NCBI GenBank assembly: GCA_024401475.1
Contig: JAKSKZ010000006.1
Coordinates: 1 to 64,000 of the forward strand
DNA: 64,000 nucleotides
Origin: Paludibacteraceae bacterium
Lineage (GTDB): Bacteria > Bacteroidota > Bacteroidia > Bacteroidales > Paludibacteraceae
Direction: 5' to 3'
The notes beneath the pieces were generated by a model. That model saw only the letters and a program-made list of their open reading frames with translations, ran no database searches and was not told the origin of the DNA. The position numbers were made by a program, and so were the translations under genes. This document shows positions 42,410 through 51,829 of the stretch, piece after piece (position 1 is the first letter of the stretch; every line of letters starts with the position of its first letter).

Positions 42410-44839
42410 ATGACAACAAAAATTGAGGATATTCTTCTGCAAGCAGAACATGAGGGTGGCGCTGATTTTATTCCGTTAATTTCGGATGGAGATGAAACAT
42501 TCGAATTTAAGGAGGGGGAAAATGAAGCATTGCCTTTGTTGGCTTTGAGAAATATGGTCTTATTCCCAGGAGTTGTGATGCCTGTCACCTTGGGTAGGGA
42601 AAAATCACTAAAGGCAGTTCGTAATGCATATAAAAAGGGCGTAGTTATAGGAGTCTTTTCTCAGAAAGACGAGAGGGTGGAATCTCCTACTTATGATGAT
42701 TTGTATCACGTTGGAACGGTGGCCCAAGTGGTGAAAGTGTTGGAGATGCCAGATGGAACTTCTTCTGCAATTCTACAAGGAAAGAAGGCTATCTCTTTGG
42801 AGTCTATAGTCGCAACAACTCCATATTTGAAGGGCTATGTTTTGCCTCGTGTGGATGCGCTTCCTGATTCGAACGATAAGGAGTTCAGAGCATTGTTGCA
42901 AGCCTTGAGAGAGGTTGCGATGAAAATCGTAAAGGCTTCCTCTTCCATTCCTAACGGGGCTGTCTTTGCAATTAAAAATATTGAAAGTCCGGTTTCTTTG
43001 ATAAACTTCATTTCTGCTAACTTCGGCTTGAAGGTTGGAGATCGTCAGAAATTGCTTGATGTTCCTGATTTGAAGGAGCGTGGTTTTAACCTTTTGTCCC
43101 TTTTGAATAAGGAGTTGGATTTGGTGGAGTTGAAATTAAACATCCAATCAAAGACTCAAGAAGGAATAGAGCAACAGCAGAGGGAATATTATCTTCAACA
43201 ACAAATGAAGGCTATCCAATCTGAATTGGGTGGCGATGCTCCTCAGGAAATTGAAAAGTTGAGGGAGAGAGCTGCTAAGAAGAAGTGGAATGACTCTGTA
43301 AGGGGAGTCTTTGAGAAGGAAATTGCTCGTTTGGAGAGAACTCCGGTTCATTCTCCCGATTATGGTATGCAATTGAATTACGTGGAGACGATTTTGAATT
43401 TGCCTTGGAACGAATATTCGAAGGATAGCTTGAATTTGAAATCGGCTCAAAAGATATTGGATAGAGATCATTTCGGTCTTGAGAAAGTGAAGGAACGTAT
43501 TTTGGAGCATTTGGCCGTATTGAAGCTCAAGAAAGAGTTGAAGTCGCCAATCATTTGTTTGTATGGTCCTCCAGGAGTGGGTAAGACCTCTCTTGGAAAA
43601 TCAGTAGCAGAGGCTCTAAAGCGTAAGTACGTTCGTATTTCATTAGGTGGTTTGAGCGACGAGTCTGAAATTCGAGGCCATAGACGTACCTATATCGGAG
43701 CCATGCCTGGACGAATTATTCAAAGCTTGCAAAAGGCTGGAACTTCTAACCCTGTCTTCATCTTGGATGAAATTGACAAGGTAAGTTCTGATTATAAGGG
43801 CGATCCTGCAGCTGCCTTGTTGGAGGTTTTGGATCCGGAGCAGAACAATGCTTTCCACGATAATTATTTGGACATAGATTATGATTTGTCTAATGTAATG
43901 TTCATCGCTACGGCGAATAATTTGAGTACGATTTCGCAACCTCTATTGGATAGAATGGAGATTATCGAAGTCTCAGGTTATTTGTTGGAGGAGAAAGTTG
44001 AAATTGCGGCTCGTCACTTGGTGCCTAAAGAGATGGAAAACCATGGTATAGATTCCAATCTTATTTCGATAGGCAAGGACACATTGGTTAAGATGGTCGA
44101 GGGTTATACTCGTGAGTCAGGTGTCCGTGAGTTGGATAAGCAGATTACTAAAATCATGCGTAAGGCTGCTTATAAAATTGCAGCGAAGGAAGAGTTTGAT
44201 CCTGCAGTGACTCCAGATAATTTAGCCTCTTATTTGGGTATGGAACGATATTCCAAGGATAAATATGAAGGAAATGATTATGCGGGTGTTGTAACGGGCT
44301 TGGCTTGGACTGCTGTCGGCGGTGAAATTTTGTTCGTTGAATCGAGCTTGTCAAAATCAAAGACTCCAAAATTGACGTTGACTGGTAATTTGGGCGATGT
44401 TATGAAGGAGTCTGCCGTCTTGGCATTGGAGTATCTTCGTTGTCATGCGGAAGATTTCGGAATAGATGCTAATCTCTTTGATGAGTATAGCGTGCATGTT
44501 CATGTGCCAGAGGGTGCAATTCCCAAAGACGGTCCGTCGGCGGGTGTGACAATCACCACGTCTTTGGCTTCTTCATTTACAAAAAGGAAAGTTCGTAAGA
44601 ATTTGGCTATGACGGGTGAGATTACTTTGCGTGGTAAGGTTTTGCCTGTCGGTGGTATTAAAGAGAAAATTTTGGCGGCTAAGAGAGCTGGCATTACTGA
44701 TATCATGCTATGCAAGGAAAACCAAAAGGATGTTGAAGACATAAAGGGATTGTATGTCAAGGGGTTGACATTCCATTATGTGGAGACAATCAAAGATGTT
44801 TTGGATTTTGCCTTGTTGGATGAAAAGGTGGATAAGTGA
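42410..44839 (+). CDS. lon: Lon, ATP-dependent protease
   Basis: The 809-residue protein has an N-terminal LON substrate-binding domain (ALPLLALRNMVLFPGVVMPVTLGR, about 35-240), a coiled coil, and an AAA module with Walker A GPPGVGKTS (about 386) and Walker B PVFILDEIDK. The protease domain carries the catalytic dyad Ser710 in KDGPSAGV and Lys751 in PVGGIKEKILAAKR. It degrades damaged and regulatory proteins in the cytoplasm. Length is standard. The hpt gene begins 12 bases after its stop. Confidence 0.97.
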   Translation: MTTKIEDILLQAEHEGGADFIPLISDGDETFEFKEGENEALPLLALRNMVLFPGVVMPVTLGREKSLKAVRNAYKKGVVIGVFSQKDERVESPTYDDLYHVGTVAQVVKVLEMPDGTSSAILQGKKAISLESIVATTPYLKGYVLPRVDALPDSNDKEFRALLQALREVAMKIVKASSSIPNGAVFAIKNIESPVSLINFISANFGLKVGDRQKLLDVPDLKERGFNLLSLLNKELDLVELKLNIQSKTQEGIEQQQREYYLQQQMKAIQSELGGDAPQEIEKLRERAAKKKWNDSVRGVFEKEIARLERTPVHSPDYGMQLNYVETILNLPWNEYSKDSLNLKSAQKILDRDHFGLEKVKERILEHLAVLKLKKELKSPIICLYGPPGVGKTSLGKSVAEALKRKYVRISLGGLSDESEIRGHRRTYIGAMPGRIIQSLQKAGTSNPVFILDEIDKVSSDYKGDPAAALLEVLDPEQNNAFHDNYLDIDYDLSNVMFIATANNLSTISQPLLDRMEIIEVSGYLLEEKVEIAARHLVPKEMENHGIDSNLISIGKDTLVKMVEGYTRESGVRELDKQITKIMRKAAYKIAAKEEFDPAVTPDNLASYLGMERYSKDKYEGNDYAGVVTGLAWTAVGGEILFVESSLSKSKTPKLTLTGNLGDVMKESAVLALEYLRCHAEDFGIDANLFDEYSVHVHVPEGAIPKDGPSAGVTITTSLASSFTKRKVRKNLAMTGEITLRGKVLPVGGIKEKILAAKRAGITDIMLCKENQKDVEDIKGLYVKGLTFHYVETIKDVLDFALLDEKVDK

Positions 44840-44851
44840 TAACAATCTCTA

Positions 44852-45382
44852 TTGTCTATGAGAATATTGGATAAAAACTTCGTCGAGTTTATCTCTGAAA
44901 AGGAGATTGCAGACATTGTTGCAACAATGGCATCATCTATTAATCAAGATTACAAGGGTAGAAATCCTTATTATTTGGTGATGATGAATGGTGCTTTTCT
45001 GTTTGCTTCTGATATTCTTCGTCTGTTAGATGTTGATTCAGATTTGGCATTCGTACGATATAAATCATATGAGGGCATGTCTTCCACGGGTGAATTGAAA
45101 GAGCTGTTGGCTATTCCTGATGATGTGGTTGGCAGAGATGTTATTGTTTTGGAGGATATTGTTGATACGGGTTTCTCGATGAGGGCTTTCTTGGAAATCT
45201 TGAAATCAAAATCACCCAATAGTGTGGCTGTGGCTAGTTTCTTGGTTAAGCCGGAAGCCTTACGTTATGATGTGAAGGTGGATTATGTTGGAAGAAGCAT
45301 AGACAATAGATTTATCGTGGGTTATGGCTTGGATTATAATGGTCGTGGTCGTAATTTGCGTTCTATATATGTGTTAGAATAG
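44852..45382 (+). CDS. hpt: hypoxanthine phosphoribosyltransferase
   Basis: The 176-residue type I phosphoribosyltransferase has the PRPP-binding signature VIVLEDIVDTGFSM, plus LVMMNGAFLFASDILR and the C-terminal VDYVGRSIDNRFIVGYGLDYNGRGRNL. It salvages hypoxanthine or guanine to the nucleotide. Twelve bases after lon and 63 before adk, it forms a purine-nucleotide pair with adk. Confidence 0.93.
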   Translation: MSMRILDKNFVEFISEKEIADIVATMASSINQDYKGRNPYYLVMMNGAFLFASDILRLLDVDSDLAFVRYKSYEGMSSTGELKELLAIPDDVVGRDVIVLEDIVDTGFSMRAFLEILKSKSPNSVAVASFLVKPEALRYDVKVDYVGRSIDNRFIVGYGLDYNGRGRNLRSIYVLE

Positions 45383-45445
45383 AGTAATAATAAATTTAGT
45401 ATGAATTCTCTCCGCTTATGACGGAGAATAAATCAGATTAGAAAA

Positions 45446-46024
45446 ATGAAGAACGTTGTAATTTTCGGAGCTCCAGGCTCAGGTAAGGGTACTCAAAGCG
45501 AAAACATCATCGCTAAGTATAATTTTAAGCACTTCTCAACAGGTGATATCCTTCGTAAGCAAATCGCTGAGGGTACTGAGTTGGGTAAGATTGCTAAGTC
45601 TTTCATCGACGAGGGTAAGTTGGTGACTGACGAGTTGATCATCAACATGCTCGACAAGGAGCTAGAGTCAGCTAAGGGTGCTAACGGTGTTATCTTCGAT
45701 GGTTTCCCTCGTACATACGCACAAGCAGAGGCATTGAAGGTGATGTTGAATAAGAGAGGTACTGATGTTGCCGTAATGCTTAACATCCAAGTTGATGAGC
45801 CTGAATTGGTTAACAGACTTTTGGAGCGTGGTAAGGTTTCTGGTCGTTCAGACGATAATATGGAGACTATCACTAAGAGAATCAAGACTTACAATGAGCA
45901 AACTACTCCAGTAATTGATTTCTACAAGAAGGAAGGTACTTGCGTAGATATCAAGGGCGTTGGCTCTATCGACGATATCTTTGCTTCTATTTCAAAGGCA
46001 ATTGATTCTGCAAAGGAGCTTTAA
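45446..46024 (+). CDS. adk: Adk, adenylate kinase
   Basis: The 192-residue enzyme has the P-loop GAPGSGKGTQ (residues 7-16), FSTGDILR, the AMP-binding FDGFPRTYAQAEAL and a short LID (GRSDDNMETITKRI) without the zinc cysteines. It converts AMP and ATP to two ADP. Codon use is more biased than in neighbouring genes, suggesting high expression. A terminator follows. Confidence 0.96.
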   Translation: MKNVVIFGAPGSGKGTQSENIIAKYNFKHFSTGDILRKQIAEGTELGKIAKSFIDEGKLVTDELIINMLDKELESAKGANGVIFDGFPRTYAQAEALKVMLNKRGTDVAVMLNIQVDEPELVNRLLERGKVSGRSDDNMETITKRIKTYNEQTTPVIDFYKKEGTCVDIKGVGSIDDIFASISKAIDSAKEL

Positions 46025-46046
46025 TTTTATTGCAAAATGTATTTAT

Positions 46047-46080
46047 AGCCTGGAGGCCTTGTGCTTTCAGGCTTTTTTAA
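46047..46080 (+). terminator. terminator after adk
   Basis: AGCCTG and CAGGCT form the stem, followed by TTTTTT, about 25-50 bases beyond the adk stop. Confidence 0.7.
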
Positions 46081-46090
46081 CTAATTGTTT

Positions 46091-46561
46091 ATGAAAGAAA
46101 ATACTAAGTATGCAGGTTTGGGGATGGCGGGGGCTACCCATATGCATAAAATGATTGAGCATAAGTTATATGATGGCCTTAAGAAAAAATTGAGCAGAAA
46201 GCATCTTTATGTAACTATGGAAACCAATTTTAATGATACCATTCGTTCGGAAGAGAGGATACCAGATATATCCATATGGAAACGGATCTTTACAAATGGT
46301 GTAGACCTTGAATATGTTGATCCTATATTTACGATAGAAGTGACCCATACGTCAGCAAACGACAAGGATTCTCATGAAAGTATTATGGAGTGTTTTGAAT
46401 CATATCCAACGATGCAGGAGAGTTTTCTTTTCAATTATGCTAATAATAAATGGATTAGGTATGAAAAACTTGATAATGGGGAAATAGAAATGTTAGAAAC
46501 ATCTAAATCTCGTTTGTTTGGTTTCTATATGAATACTTTTGTCAAGTCTTTAATGGAGTAA
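46091..46561 (+). CDS. hypothetical protein with PD-(D/E)xK nuclease-like arrangement
   Basis: The 156-residue soluble protein reads RIPDISIWKR in the middle and PIFTIEVTHTS twenty-odd residues later. This is the spacing of PD and (D/E)xK strands, but the Lys is replaced (EVT), so activity is doubtful. No family is confidently recognised. It is followed closely by a small membrane-protein gene and preceded by the adk terminator. The start at 46091 is preferred over an in-frame ATG two codons upstream. Confidence 0.55.
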   Translation: MKENTKYAGLGMAGATHMHKMIEHKLYDGLKKKLSRKHLYVTMETNFNDTIRSEERIPDISIWKRIFTNGVDLEYVDPIFTIEVTHTSANDKDSHESIMECFESYPTMQESFLFNYANNKWIRYEKLDNGEIEMLETSKSRLFGFYMNTFVKSLME

Positions 46562-46583
46562 TTTTCTTTGATACTTTGTAAAA

Positions 46584-46820
46584 ATGGAAAAATTAAAATA
46601 TTATTTTTTTGCGGAATTGTTTGTTGGAATTATATGTTTAAAGACTCTCAATATAACTGGATATTGCGTATTCCCCCTTTTGGTAATAGTTGTGTACTTT
46701 TTTTGTTCAGATGAAGAAAGTTTGCTTCGGAAGTTCCTTTATAGTTTATTGTTGATTTTGTTTCCTGTTGTTTTGGCAGTCATAGCTTCTTTTTGTCTTG
46801 CCATTTATATACATGCGTAA
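46584..46820 (+). CDS. small hydrophobic protein, unknown
   Basis: The 78-residue protein has two or three membrane helices (about residues 7-22, 25-42 and 52-75). It starts 22 bases after the previous gene and may be cotranscribed. No family is recognised and its AT content is high; it may be real but is weakly supported. Confidence 0.45.
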   Translation: MEKLKYYFFAELFVGIICLKTLNITGYCVFPLLVIVVYFFCSDEESLLRKFLYSLLLILFPVVLAVIASFCLAIYIHA

Positions 46821-46851
46821 GAAAATTCCATGAATGTTGATAGCTTTATAG

Positions 46852-46968
46852 AACATTAATTAATTCTTGATTAATCGTTAATTTGCTGATTGATTGAACG
46901 TTTCTTGTGTCTGACCATGCATTGATTTGAAATTAATGAAAAAATTGATGGATGATTAATGTTTGTCC
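46852..46968. repeat. AT-rich inverted-repeat element, copy C
   Basis: The ends are GAACATTAAT and ATTAATGTTT. The left arm (TGATTAATCGTTAATTTGC, then TGATTGAT) matches copy A in the same orientation, and TTGATTTGAAATTAATG in the right part also matches copy A. It lies between the small hydrophobic protein and the T9SS type A gene terminator. Confidence 0.6.
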
Positions 46969-47086
46969 CCCCATTATATATTCGTCAATATTCTTGAATT
47001 ATTCAAGGACTTGACCAATAGTTCCCAAACTTATTGTATAGTTAAGAGATTATTTGCACCGTTTCAAATCGGAAGCCAACAAAAAA

Positions 47087-47112
47087 AAGGCTGCCCAAAG
47101 CGAGCAGCCTTC
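47087..47112 (-). terminator. terminator of the T9SS type A protein gene
   Basis: AAGGCTGC and GCAGCCTT form the stem. On the minus strand it follows the stop at 47132 and is followed by TTTTTTTT. Confidence 0.8.
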
Positions 47113-47131
47113 TTGCTATTTATAAGTTTGA

Positions 47132-48169
47132 TTATTTCTTAATCACCTTAGAAGAGATAGCCTTTTGACCGTTAACCAATACACTCAAAGAGTATTGTCC
47201 TGCAGGCAAGTTCTCTGTGTTTGTAGTGTAAACGTAGTCGCCCTCGTTCAATTGAGCATCAACGATAGTAGCTACAACTTTACCTGCGTTGTCAATCATA
47301 TTGATGCCGACGTTTGCTGCACTCTCCAATTTAAATGTAGCCGTTAACTCGTTCTCGAATGGGTTTGGAGAAACTTCGTAAGAGAAGTTCTTGATGGCCA
47401 AACTTTGAGGTTGGTTCTTAGGCTCCAAGTTTCTGAAGTCTGGAGTTGCGAAGTAAGCATCGTAAGTCTTGCTGTTTCCGCAAGAGCAGTTGCAGTCAGA
47501 AGTGATATCGCTTTCCAAAACGATGAGGACAGGGTAGCGAACGCCTTCGGCAAAATATTGGTAACGAACTGTGTGGATTTGATATTTGTTCGCACCCATA
47601 AATTGTTCGTAGTTCTTGTCGACCTTAATACGAAGAGTGTTTTCATACACATTTCCGTCTGGCATGATCAATGTACCCCAAGCATCAGCGCTTGTGATAT
47701 AAGTTCCGTCGATAGCATACTCTTGGTTTGCTACAGCGTAAGTACCTACCATTGTGCCATTGATGGCATCACCATAAGCGAATGGGAATTTCAAATCAAC
47801 GATTGGTTGCTCGAAAGAGATTTTGACTCCCTTGCTCTCCAATCCCCAATACATCTTTTGAGTCTTGCTGATTTCGAAGAATGTGTTTTTAGCACCACCT
47901 TCGTCGCAAGAAAGGAAAATGTTTGAGTTGTTTTTTACAGCAGACATGTTTTCGTTTTGGTCGATATACATATCTGTATTTATCTCTTTAGCTTTTGAGT
48001 AGTCCCATACTTGATTTGGTCCTGCAGGAGTAGTTGCTTGGTATTCCATCTTTCTCAAGCTTCTATGATCTCCGATGCGAAGTCCATTGTCCTTATAGGT
48101 AAGCGTTGTTTGGGCAAAACATCCAGCAGCGAGGAAGAAAGCCCCAGCAAGTGTAAAAATTTTCTTCAT
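47132..48169 (-). CDS. secreted protein with T9SS type A sorting domain
   Basis: The 345-residue protein has a signal peptide (about 1-19, ending CFAQ), a body of about 230 residues with no recognised family, and a C-terminal sorting domain (FSYEVSPNPFENELTATFKLESAANVGINMIDNAGKVV to ISSKVIKK) typical of T9SS type A cargo. A short Cys cluster CNCSCG lies at about residue 226. It is exported through the type IX system. A single gene with its own terminator. Confidence 0.85.
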   Translation of the reverse strand: MKKIFTLAGAFFLAAGCFAQTTLTYKDNGLRIGDHRSLRKMEYQATTPAGPNQVWDYSKAKEINTDMYIDQNENMSAVKNNSNIFLSCDEGGAKNTFFEISKTQKMYWGLESKGVKISFEQPIVDLKFPFAYGDAINGTMVGTYAVANQEYAIDGTYITSADAWGTLIMPDGNVYENTLRIKVDKNYEQFMGANKYQIHTVRYQYFAEGVRYPVLIVLESDITSDCNCSCGNSKTYDAYFATPDFRNLEPKNQPQSLAIKNFSYEVSPNPFENELTATFKLESAANVGINMIDNAGKVVATIVDAQLNEGDYVYTTNTENLPAGQYSLSVLVNGQKAISSKVIKK

Positions 48170-48335
48170 TCTATTTATGTTTAAGATTGTTTGACATAAC
48201 TTACATTTCGTGAGGTAAAGATAAAAGAAATTTTCTATAATACATTGTTTAATAATGTGAAAAAAGATGATTTGTTGAAAAAAATTCAGTGTGATTCAGT
48301 TAGGTCGGTAGGTGTTAAGCAGGGGGTGGGTGAAA

Positions 48336-48364
48336 CAAAAAAGCACCAATTGCTTGGTGCTTTC
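48336..48364 (-). terminator. terminator of the tRNA-Arg pair
   Basis: On the minus strand AAAGCACCA and TTGGTGCTTT form a hairpin followed by a T run, immediately downstream of the second tRNA. Confidence 0.75.
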
Positions 48365-48366
48365 TG

Positions 48367-48440
48367 TGACTCCGACAGGATTCAAACCTGTGACCTTTTG
48401 ATCCGTAGTCAAACGTTCTATTCAGCTGAACTACGGAGCC
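48367..48440 (-). tRNA. tRNA-Arg (anticodon ACG)
   Basis: The minus strand folds as a complete cloverleaf: acceptor GGCTCCG / CGGAGTC, D stem GTTC / GAAC, anticodon stem TTTGA / TCAAA with loop CTACGGA (ACG), and T arm ACAGG-TTTGAAT-CCTGT. 74 bases; CCA is not encoded. The wobble A is expected to be converted to inosine to read CGU, CGC and CGA. Confidence 0.95.
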
Positions 48441-48467
48441 ATTTGTTTGCAGAAGAGGAAAAATTGG

Positions 48468-48541
48468 TGACTCCGACAGGATTCAAACCTGTGACCTTTT
48501 GATCCGTAGTCAAACGTTCTATTCAGCTGAACTACGGAGCC
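48468..48541 (-). tRNA. tRNA-Arg (anticodon ACG), second copy
   Basis: The sequence is identical to the tRNA at 48367-48440 over all 74 bases, in the same orientation, 27 bases upstream of it on the minus strand. The pair is probably transcribed together. Confidence 0.95.
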
Positions 48542-48661
48542 ATTGTTTTTCTCAATTGCGATGCAAAGGTAGGCACTTTTTCGGAATTAACAAAGACTTG
48601 CCGTCCTTTTTTTGAGCAGAAATGACAAATAATTTTCTTTGCCATTCTATCTTGTTGGTTT

Positions 48662-49639
48662 TTATTCTTTTGCGATTTCCTTTTTTTCGAATTTCATAAA
48701 CAGTCCAGCCAAAATTGTGCCTGAAATTGAGTGCCAAGCACAAGAGATGGCACAAGGAACAACAGCCAACGGATTGGTGGCCACAAAGAAGTTCGTGGCT
48801 AGATTGGTGGCCAATCCTGCATTTTGCATGCCTACTTCTATGCTAACAGTGCGTTTTTGTGCTGTTCCGAAACGAAAAACTTTGCCTACGAGATATCCGA
48901 TAGCGTATCCTAAACTATTGTGGCAGAATACAACTCCAAATGTGAGAAGGAACAGTGCCCATCCATTACTGATGAGGTGGTCGTGCACGCTAAATATAAC
49001 TCCGCCAACTATGCAGGCAAGGCAAATGACGCTGGTGCCTGGCATTAAACTTCGGAGCGTTGGGAAGTAGGATTTCTTTCCTAATTTAAGATTGAGCGAA
49101 AATCCAACGACAACAGGAAGAATAGTGACGATTAGAATGTTGATAAACATTCCTATCGTATCTACGTTGACAGATTTGTCTGCCAAAAGAAAAACCAAGA
49201 AAGGTGTCACGAACGGAGCCAATAGGGTGGATGCCGTCGTCATTCCCACCGAAAATGCTACGTCACCTTTACAGAGAAAACTCATGATGTTGCTGGAAAC
49301 TCCACCCGGGCAACATCCTACCAAGATGATACCAATGGCAAGTGATTCGTCTAAATGGAAAAGTCGGGTAAGTAGCCAAGCTATGCCTGGCATGATGGTA
49401 TATTGTGCTACCGAACCGAGAAAAATATCGAATGGACGCGAGGCTAAGATTTTAAAATCTTGCGTGGTTAGCGTTAGTCCCATCGTGAGCATGATGATGC
49501 CGAGAATGGCTGTTTGAGTGTAGCCTACAACCCAAGAAAAAGTCTGTGGAACAAAAAATGCGAAGACAGCGATGGCTATGATGAATGCCGATGTGTAGGT
49601 GGCTAGCCATTGGCTGATGTTTTGAAGTGTTTTGGTCAT
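48662..49639 (-). CDS. bile acid:sodium symporter (BASS) family transporter
   Basis: The 325-residue protein has about ten membrane helices. It carries BASS-family signatures: LTMGLTLTTQDFK, VGCCPGGVSSNIMSFLCKGDVAFSVGMTTASTLLAPFVTPFL and SIEVGMQNAGLATNLA. Members import organic anions such as pyruvate, pantoate or bile acids with sodium; the cargo here is unknown. It lies downstream of the acyl-CoA ligase gene on the same strand, but a hairpin separates them. Confidence 0.9.
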   Translation of the reverse strand: MTKTLQNISQWLATYTSAFIIAIAVFAFFVPQTFSWVVGYTQTAILGIIMLTMGLTLTTQDFKILASRPFDIFLGSVAQYTIMPGIAWLLTRLFHLDESLAIGIILVGCCPGGVSSNIMSFLCKGDVAFSVGMTTASTLLAPFVTPFLVFLLADKSVNVDTIGMFINILIVTILPVVVGFSLNLKLGKKSYFPTLRSLMPGTSVICLACIVGGVIFSVHDHLISNGWALFLLTFGVVFCHNSLGYAIGYLVGKVFRFGTAQKRTVSIEVGMQNAGLATNLATNFFVATNPLAVVPCAISCAWHSISGTILAGLFMKFEKKEIAKE

Positions 49640-49651
49640 CTTGATAAAATT

Positions 49652-49684
49652 TAGCGCCGCATGGAGTCCCTCTATGCGGCGTCT
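49652..49684 (-). terminator. hairpin between the acyl-CoA ligase and transporter genes
   Basis: On the minus strand GACGCCGCATAGAGG and CCATGCGGCGC form a strong GC-rich stem followed by AAATTTT, a few bases after the ligase stop codon. Confidence 0.6.
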
Positions 49685-49690
49685 TGTTGT

Positions 49691-51580
49691 TTATGCTAAT
49701 GCGTCTAAGTTCTGGCTGTTGTCGATTTTTTTACCCTCTGATGTATAAACGAATGCGAGTCGTTCGGCGTACGCTTTTTCTATCTTTCCGCGAACCATTT
49801 TCATCGTACTGTTTATCATGTGGTTTTGTTCGGTAAAAGGCTCTTTTAAAACAGCAATCGTGCTTGGCAACCAGCGTTCTGGGAACATGCCTGCAAATTC
49901 GCCGTTTTTCTTGAATTTGTCTAATTCTTGGGCGATTTCTGACAAGGCGTTTTTCCTGCCTTCTTCTGTTTTCAAATCGTATCCCATTCGTTGCAGCTCT
50001 TGTTTGTTGGGTACGAGTAGAGCGCTCGTTGATGGACTTTGGTTATTATAGAGCATTACTTGGTCTATGGCAGGGCAGAGTTGTACCAATGCCTCTTCGA
50101 TGCCTTCCGGACTATATTTTTCGCCATCACTTGAAATGAGCAAACTCTTGAATCTTCCTTTGACATAGAGAAGCCCTTCGTTTGTCAAGTAGCCGAGGTC
50201 GCCGGTGTAGAGCCAACCGTCTTTGACTGTTTCGGCTGTGGCTGTTGGATTTTTCCAATAGCCTGCCATGACGTTTTCTCCTTTTACAACGATTTCTCCT
50301 TGTTCTCCTATTGGCAATTCTTTGCCGTCGTTGTCGCATATTTTGACCTCTATGGGTTCAACCAGTTTTCCTGACGAACCGAAACGATAAAATTCAGGTG
50401 TGTTTGTACTTATGACAGGTGTGGCTTCGCTAAGCCCGTACCCTTGGAACATAGGAAGGCCAATGCCAATGTAAAATTTTTGAAGGTCTTTGTCGAGCAA
50501 TGCACCGCCCCCGATGAAGAAACGTAATTCTCCGCCGAAGCTCTCTCTGACTTTTTTGAATAGAATCATGTCGAAAAGGGCAACCAATGGGCGAAGAAGA
50601 AATCTCAATCCTTTGCTGTCTAAACAGCTTTCGCCATAGTAGGCTTGCCTGATCGATTTGCCCCAACTGAATAGCTTTTCTACAAATGCCCCTTGACTAT
50701 GAATGCTTTGTTCGATGTTCTTTTTGAAATTCTTTGCAAGGGCAGGCACGCTAAGAATAAAGTGTGGACGAATCTCTTTGATGTTGAGAGGGATGTTTTT
50801 TAACGTTTCCAACGGAGTCCTTCCCACTTGAACGGTTGCGGCAGAGGCGCCTTGCATCATCATTACATAGAAGCCGACAACATGAGCAAAGCAGTGGTCG
50901 AGCGGAAGAATGATGAGCGTTCTCCATGTTTGGTCGATGGGAACTCTTGAAAGGCATTGCTCCACATTGGCCGTATAGTTCCTATGTGTTAGGCTGACAC
51001 CTTTAGGGTCTGCTGTTGTTCCGCTTGTATATGTGATGGTGGCAAGATCATCATTTTGAATGCTGAGGCCCACGCTCAAGAATTCTTCCATCGTGTGGTT
51101 GGCCAGAAAGTCGTCGCCCATTTTCATCACGTCGTTTATGAAGAGTTCTTTCTCTCCATACTCTTTTTGTTCGTCCAAAACGATGACTTTTTCCAACAAG
51201 GGGAGTTGGTCTTCAATCAATCGGATTTTCTTTAGTTGGTTGCCGCTTACGATGATGAATTTGGCGTCGCCATGTTGCAAGCGGAAGAGTAGGTCGTTGC
51301 TCTCCTCCAATTTAATGCTTAGAGGCACGTTGACTGCTCCTGCATAGAACATGGCAAGTTCACTGACAATCCATAGGTTTCTACCTTCGGATAAAAGGGC
51401 CATGTTGTCGCCTTTTTTTACGCCCAAAGCTTGAAGTCCGGCTCCGAGTCTATATACGAGTTTTTGTATTTGCTTGTAGGAACTGTTTTGCCATTCGTTA
51501 CCCTGCTTTTCCATGAGGAAAGTGTTATTAGGGTATAGGTTTACGGAGTTCTCAAATACATCAATTATTGTTTTCTTCAT
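49691..51580 (-). CDS. long-chain acyl-CoA synthetase (AMP-dependent ligase)
   Basis: The 629-residue adenylating enzyme has the AMP-binding motif TITYTSGTTADPKGVSLTHRN, then FQGYGLSEATPVIS and the hinge WLYTGDLGYLTNEGLLYVKGRFK. This matches long-chain fatty acid-CoA ligases (FadD/ACSL-like). It activates fatty acids for membrane lipid use or oxidation; chain length cannot be read. Length is typical. It is transcribed divergently from the DUF389 gene. Confidence 0.9.
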   Translation of the reverse strand: MKKTIIDVFENSVNLYPNNTFLMEKQGNEWQNSSYKQIQKLVYRLGAGLQALGVKKGDNMALLSEGRNLWIVSELAMFYAGAVNVPLSIKLEESNDLLFRLQHGDAKFIIVSGNQLKKIRLIEDQLPLLEKVIVLDEQKEYGEKELFINDVMKMGDDFLANHTMEEFLSVGLSIQNDDLATITYTSGTTADPKGVSLTHRNYTANVEQCLSRVPIDQTWRTLIILPLDHCFAHVVGFYVMMMQGASAATVQVGRTPLETLKNIPLNIKEIRPHFILSVPALAKNFKKNIEQSIHSQGAFVEKLFSWGKSIRQAYYGESCLDSKGLRFLLRPLVALFDMILFKKVRESFGGELRFFIGGGALLDKDLQKFYIGIGLPMFQGYGLSEATPVISTNTPEFYRFGSSGKLVEPIEVKICDNDGKELPIGEQGEIVVKGENVMAGYWKNPTATAETVKDGWLYTGDLGYLTNEGLLYVKGRFKSLLISSDGEKYSPEGIEEALVQLCPAIDQVMLYNNQSPSTSALLVPNKQELQRMGYDLKTEEGRKNALSEIAQELDKFKKNGEFAGMFPERWLPSTIAVLKEPFTEQNHMINSTMKMVRGKIEKAYAERLAFVYTSEGKKIDNSQNLDALA

Positions 51581-51772
51581 AATGAAAATTTTTTTTGTAA
51601 AAATACAAAATTTGTCACAACACTAATAAGGTCTTTCCTTATAAAATAGCCTATGTGTTAATATAAATGGTATTTGTAATCCTTTGTTTATGATTAAGGT
51701 TTAGTGACGATATTTATTTTTTTCAATCTAATTTTAAATATTGTTTTTGAATGATAAAATTGATAATTTTAT

Positions 51773-51780
51773 TAAATTTG
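51773..51780 (+). promoter_or_regulatory. -7 promoter element of the DUF389 gene
   Basis: TAAATTTG matches TAnnTTTG and lies 50 bases upstream of the ATG. Confidence 0.55.
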
Positions 51781-51829
51781 TTGAGTTGCATAGCCTAATG
51801 TAGGGCACTTTAGAAAATAATTATAACTT

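Noticed and set aside
48245..48502. 85-codon plus-strand ORF
   Set aside because: It is antisense to the two tRNA genes; its repeated peptide simply reflects the duplicated tRNA.
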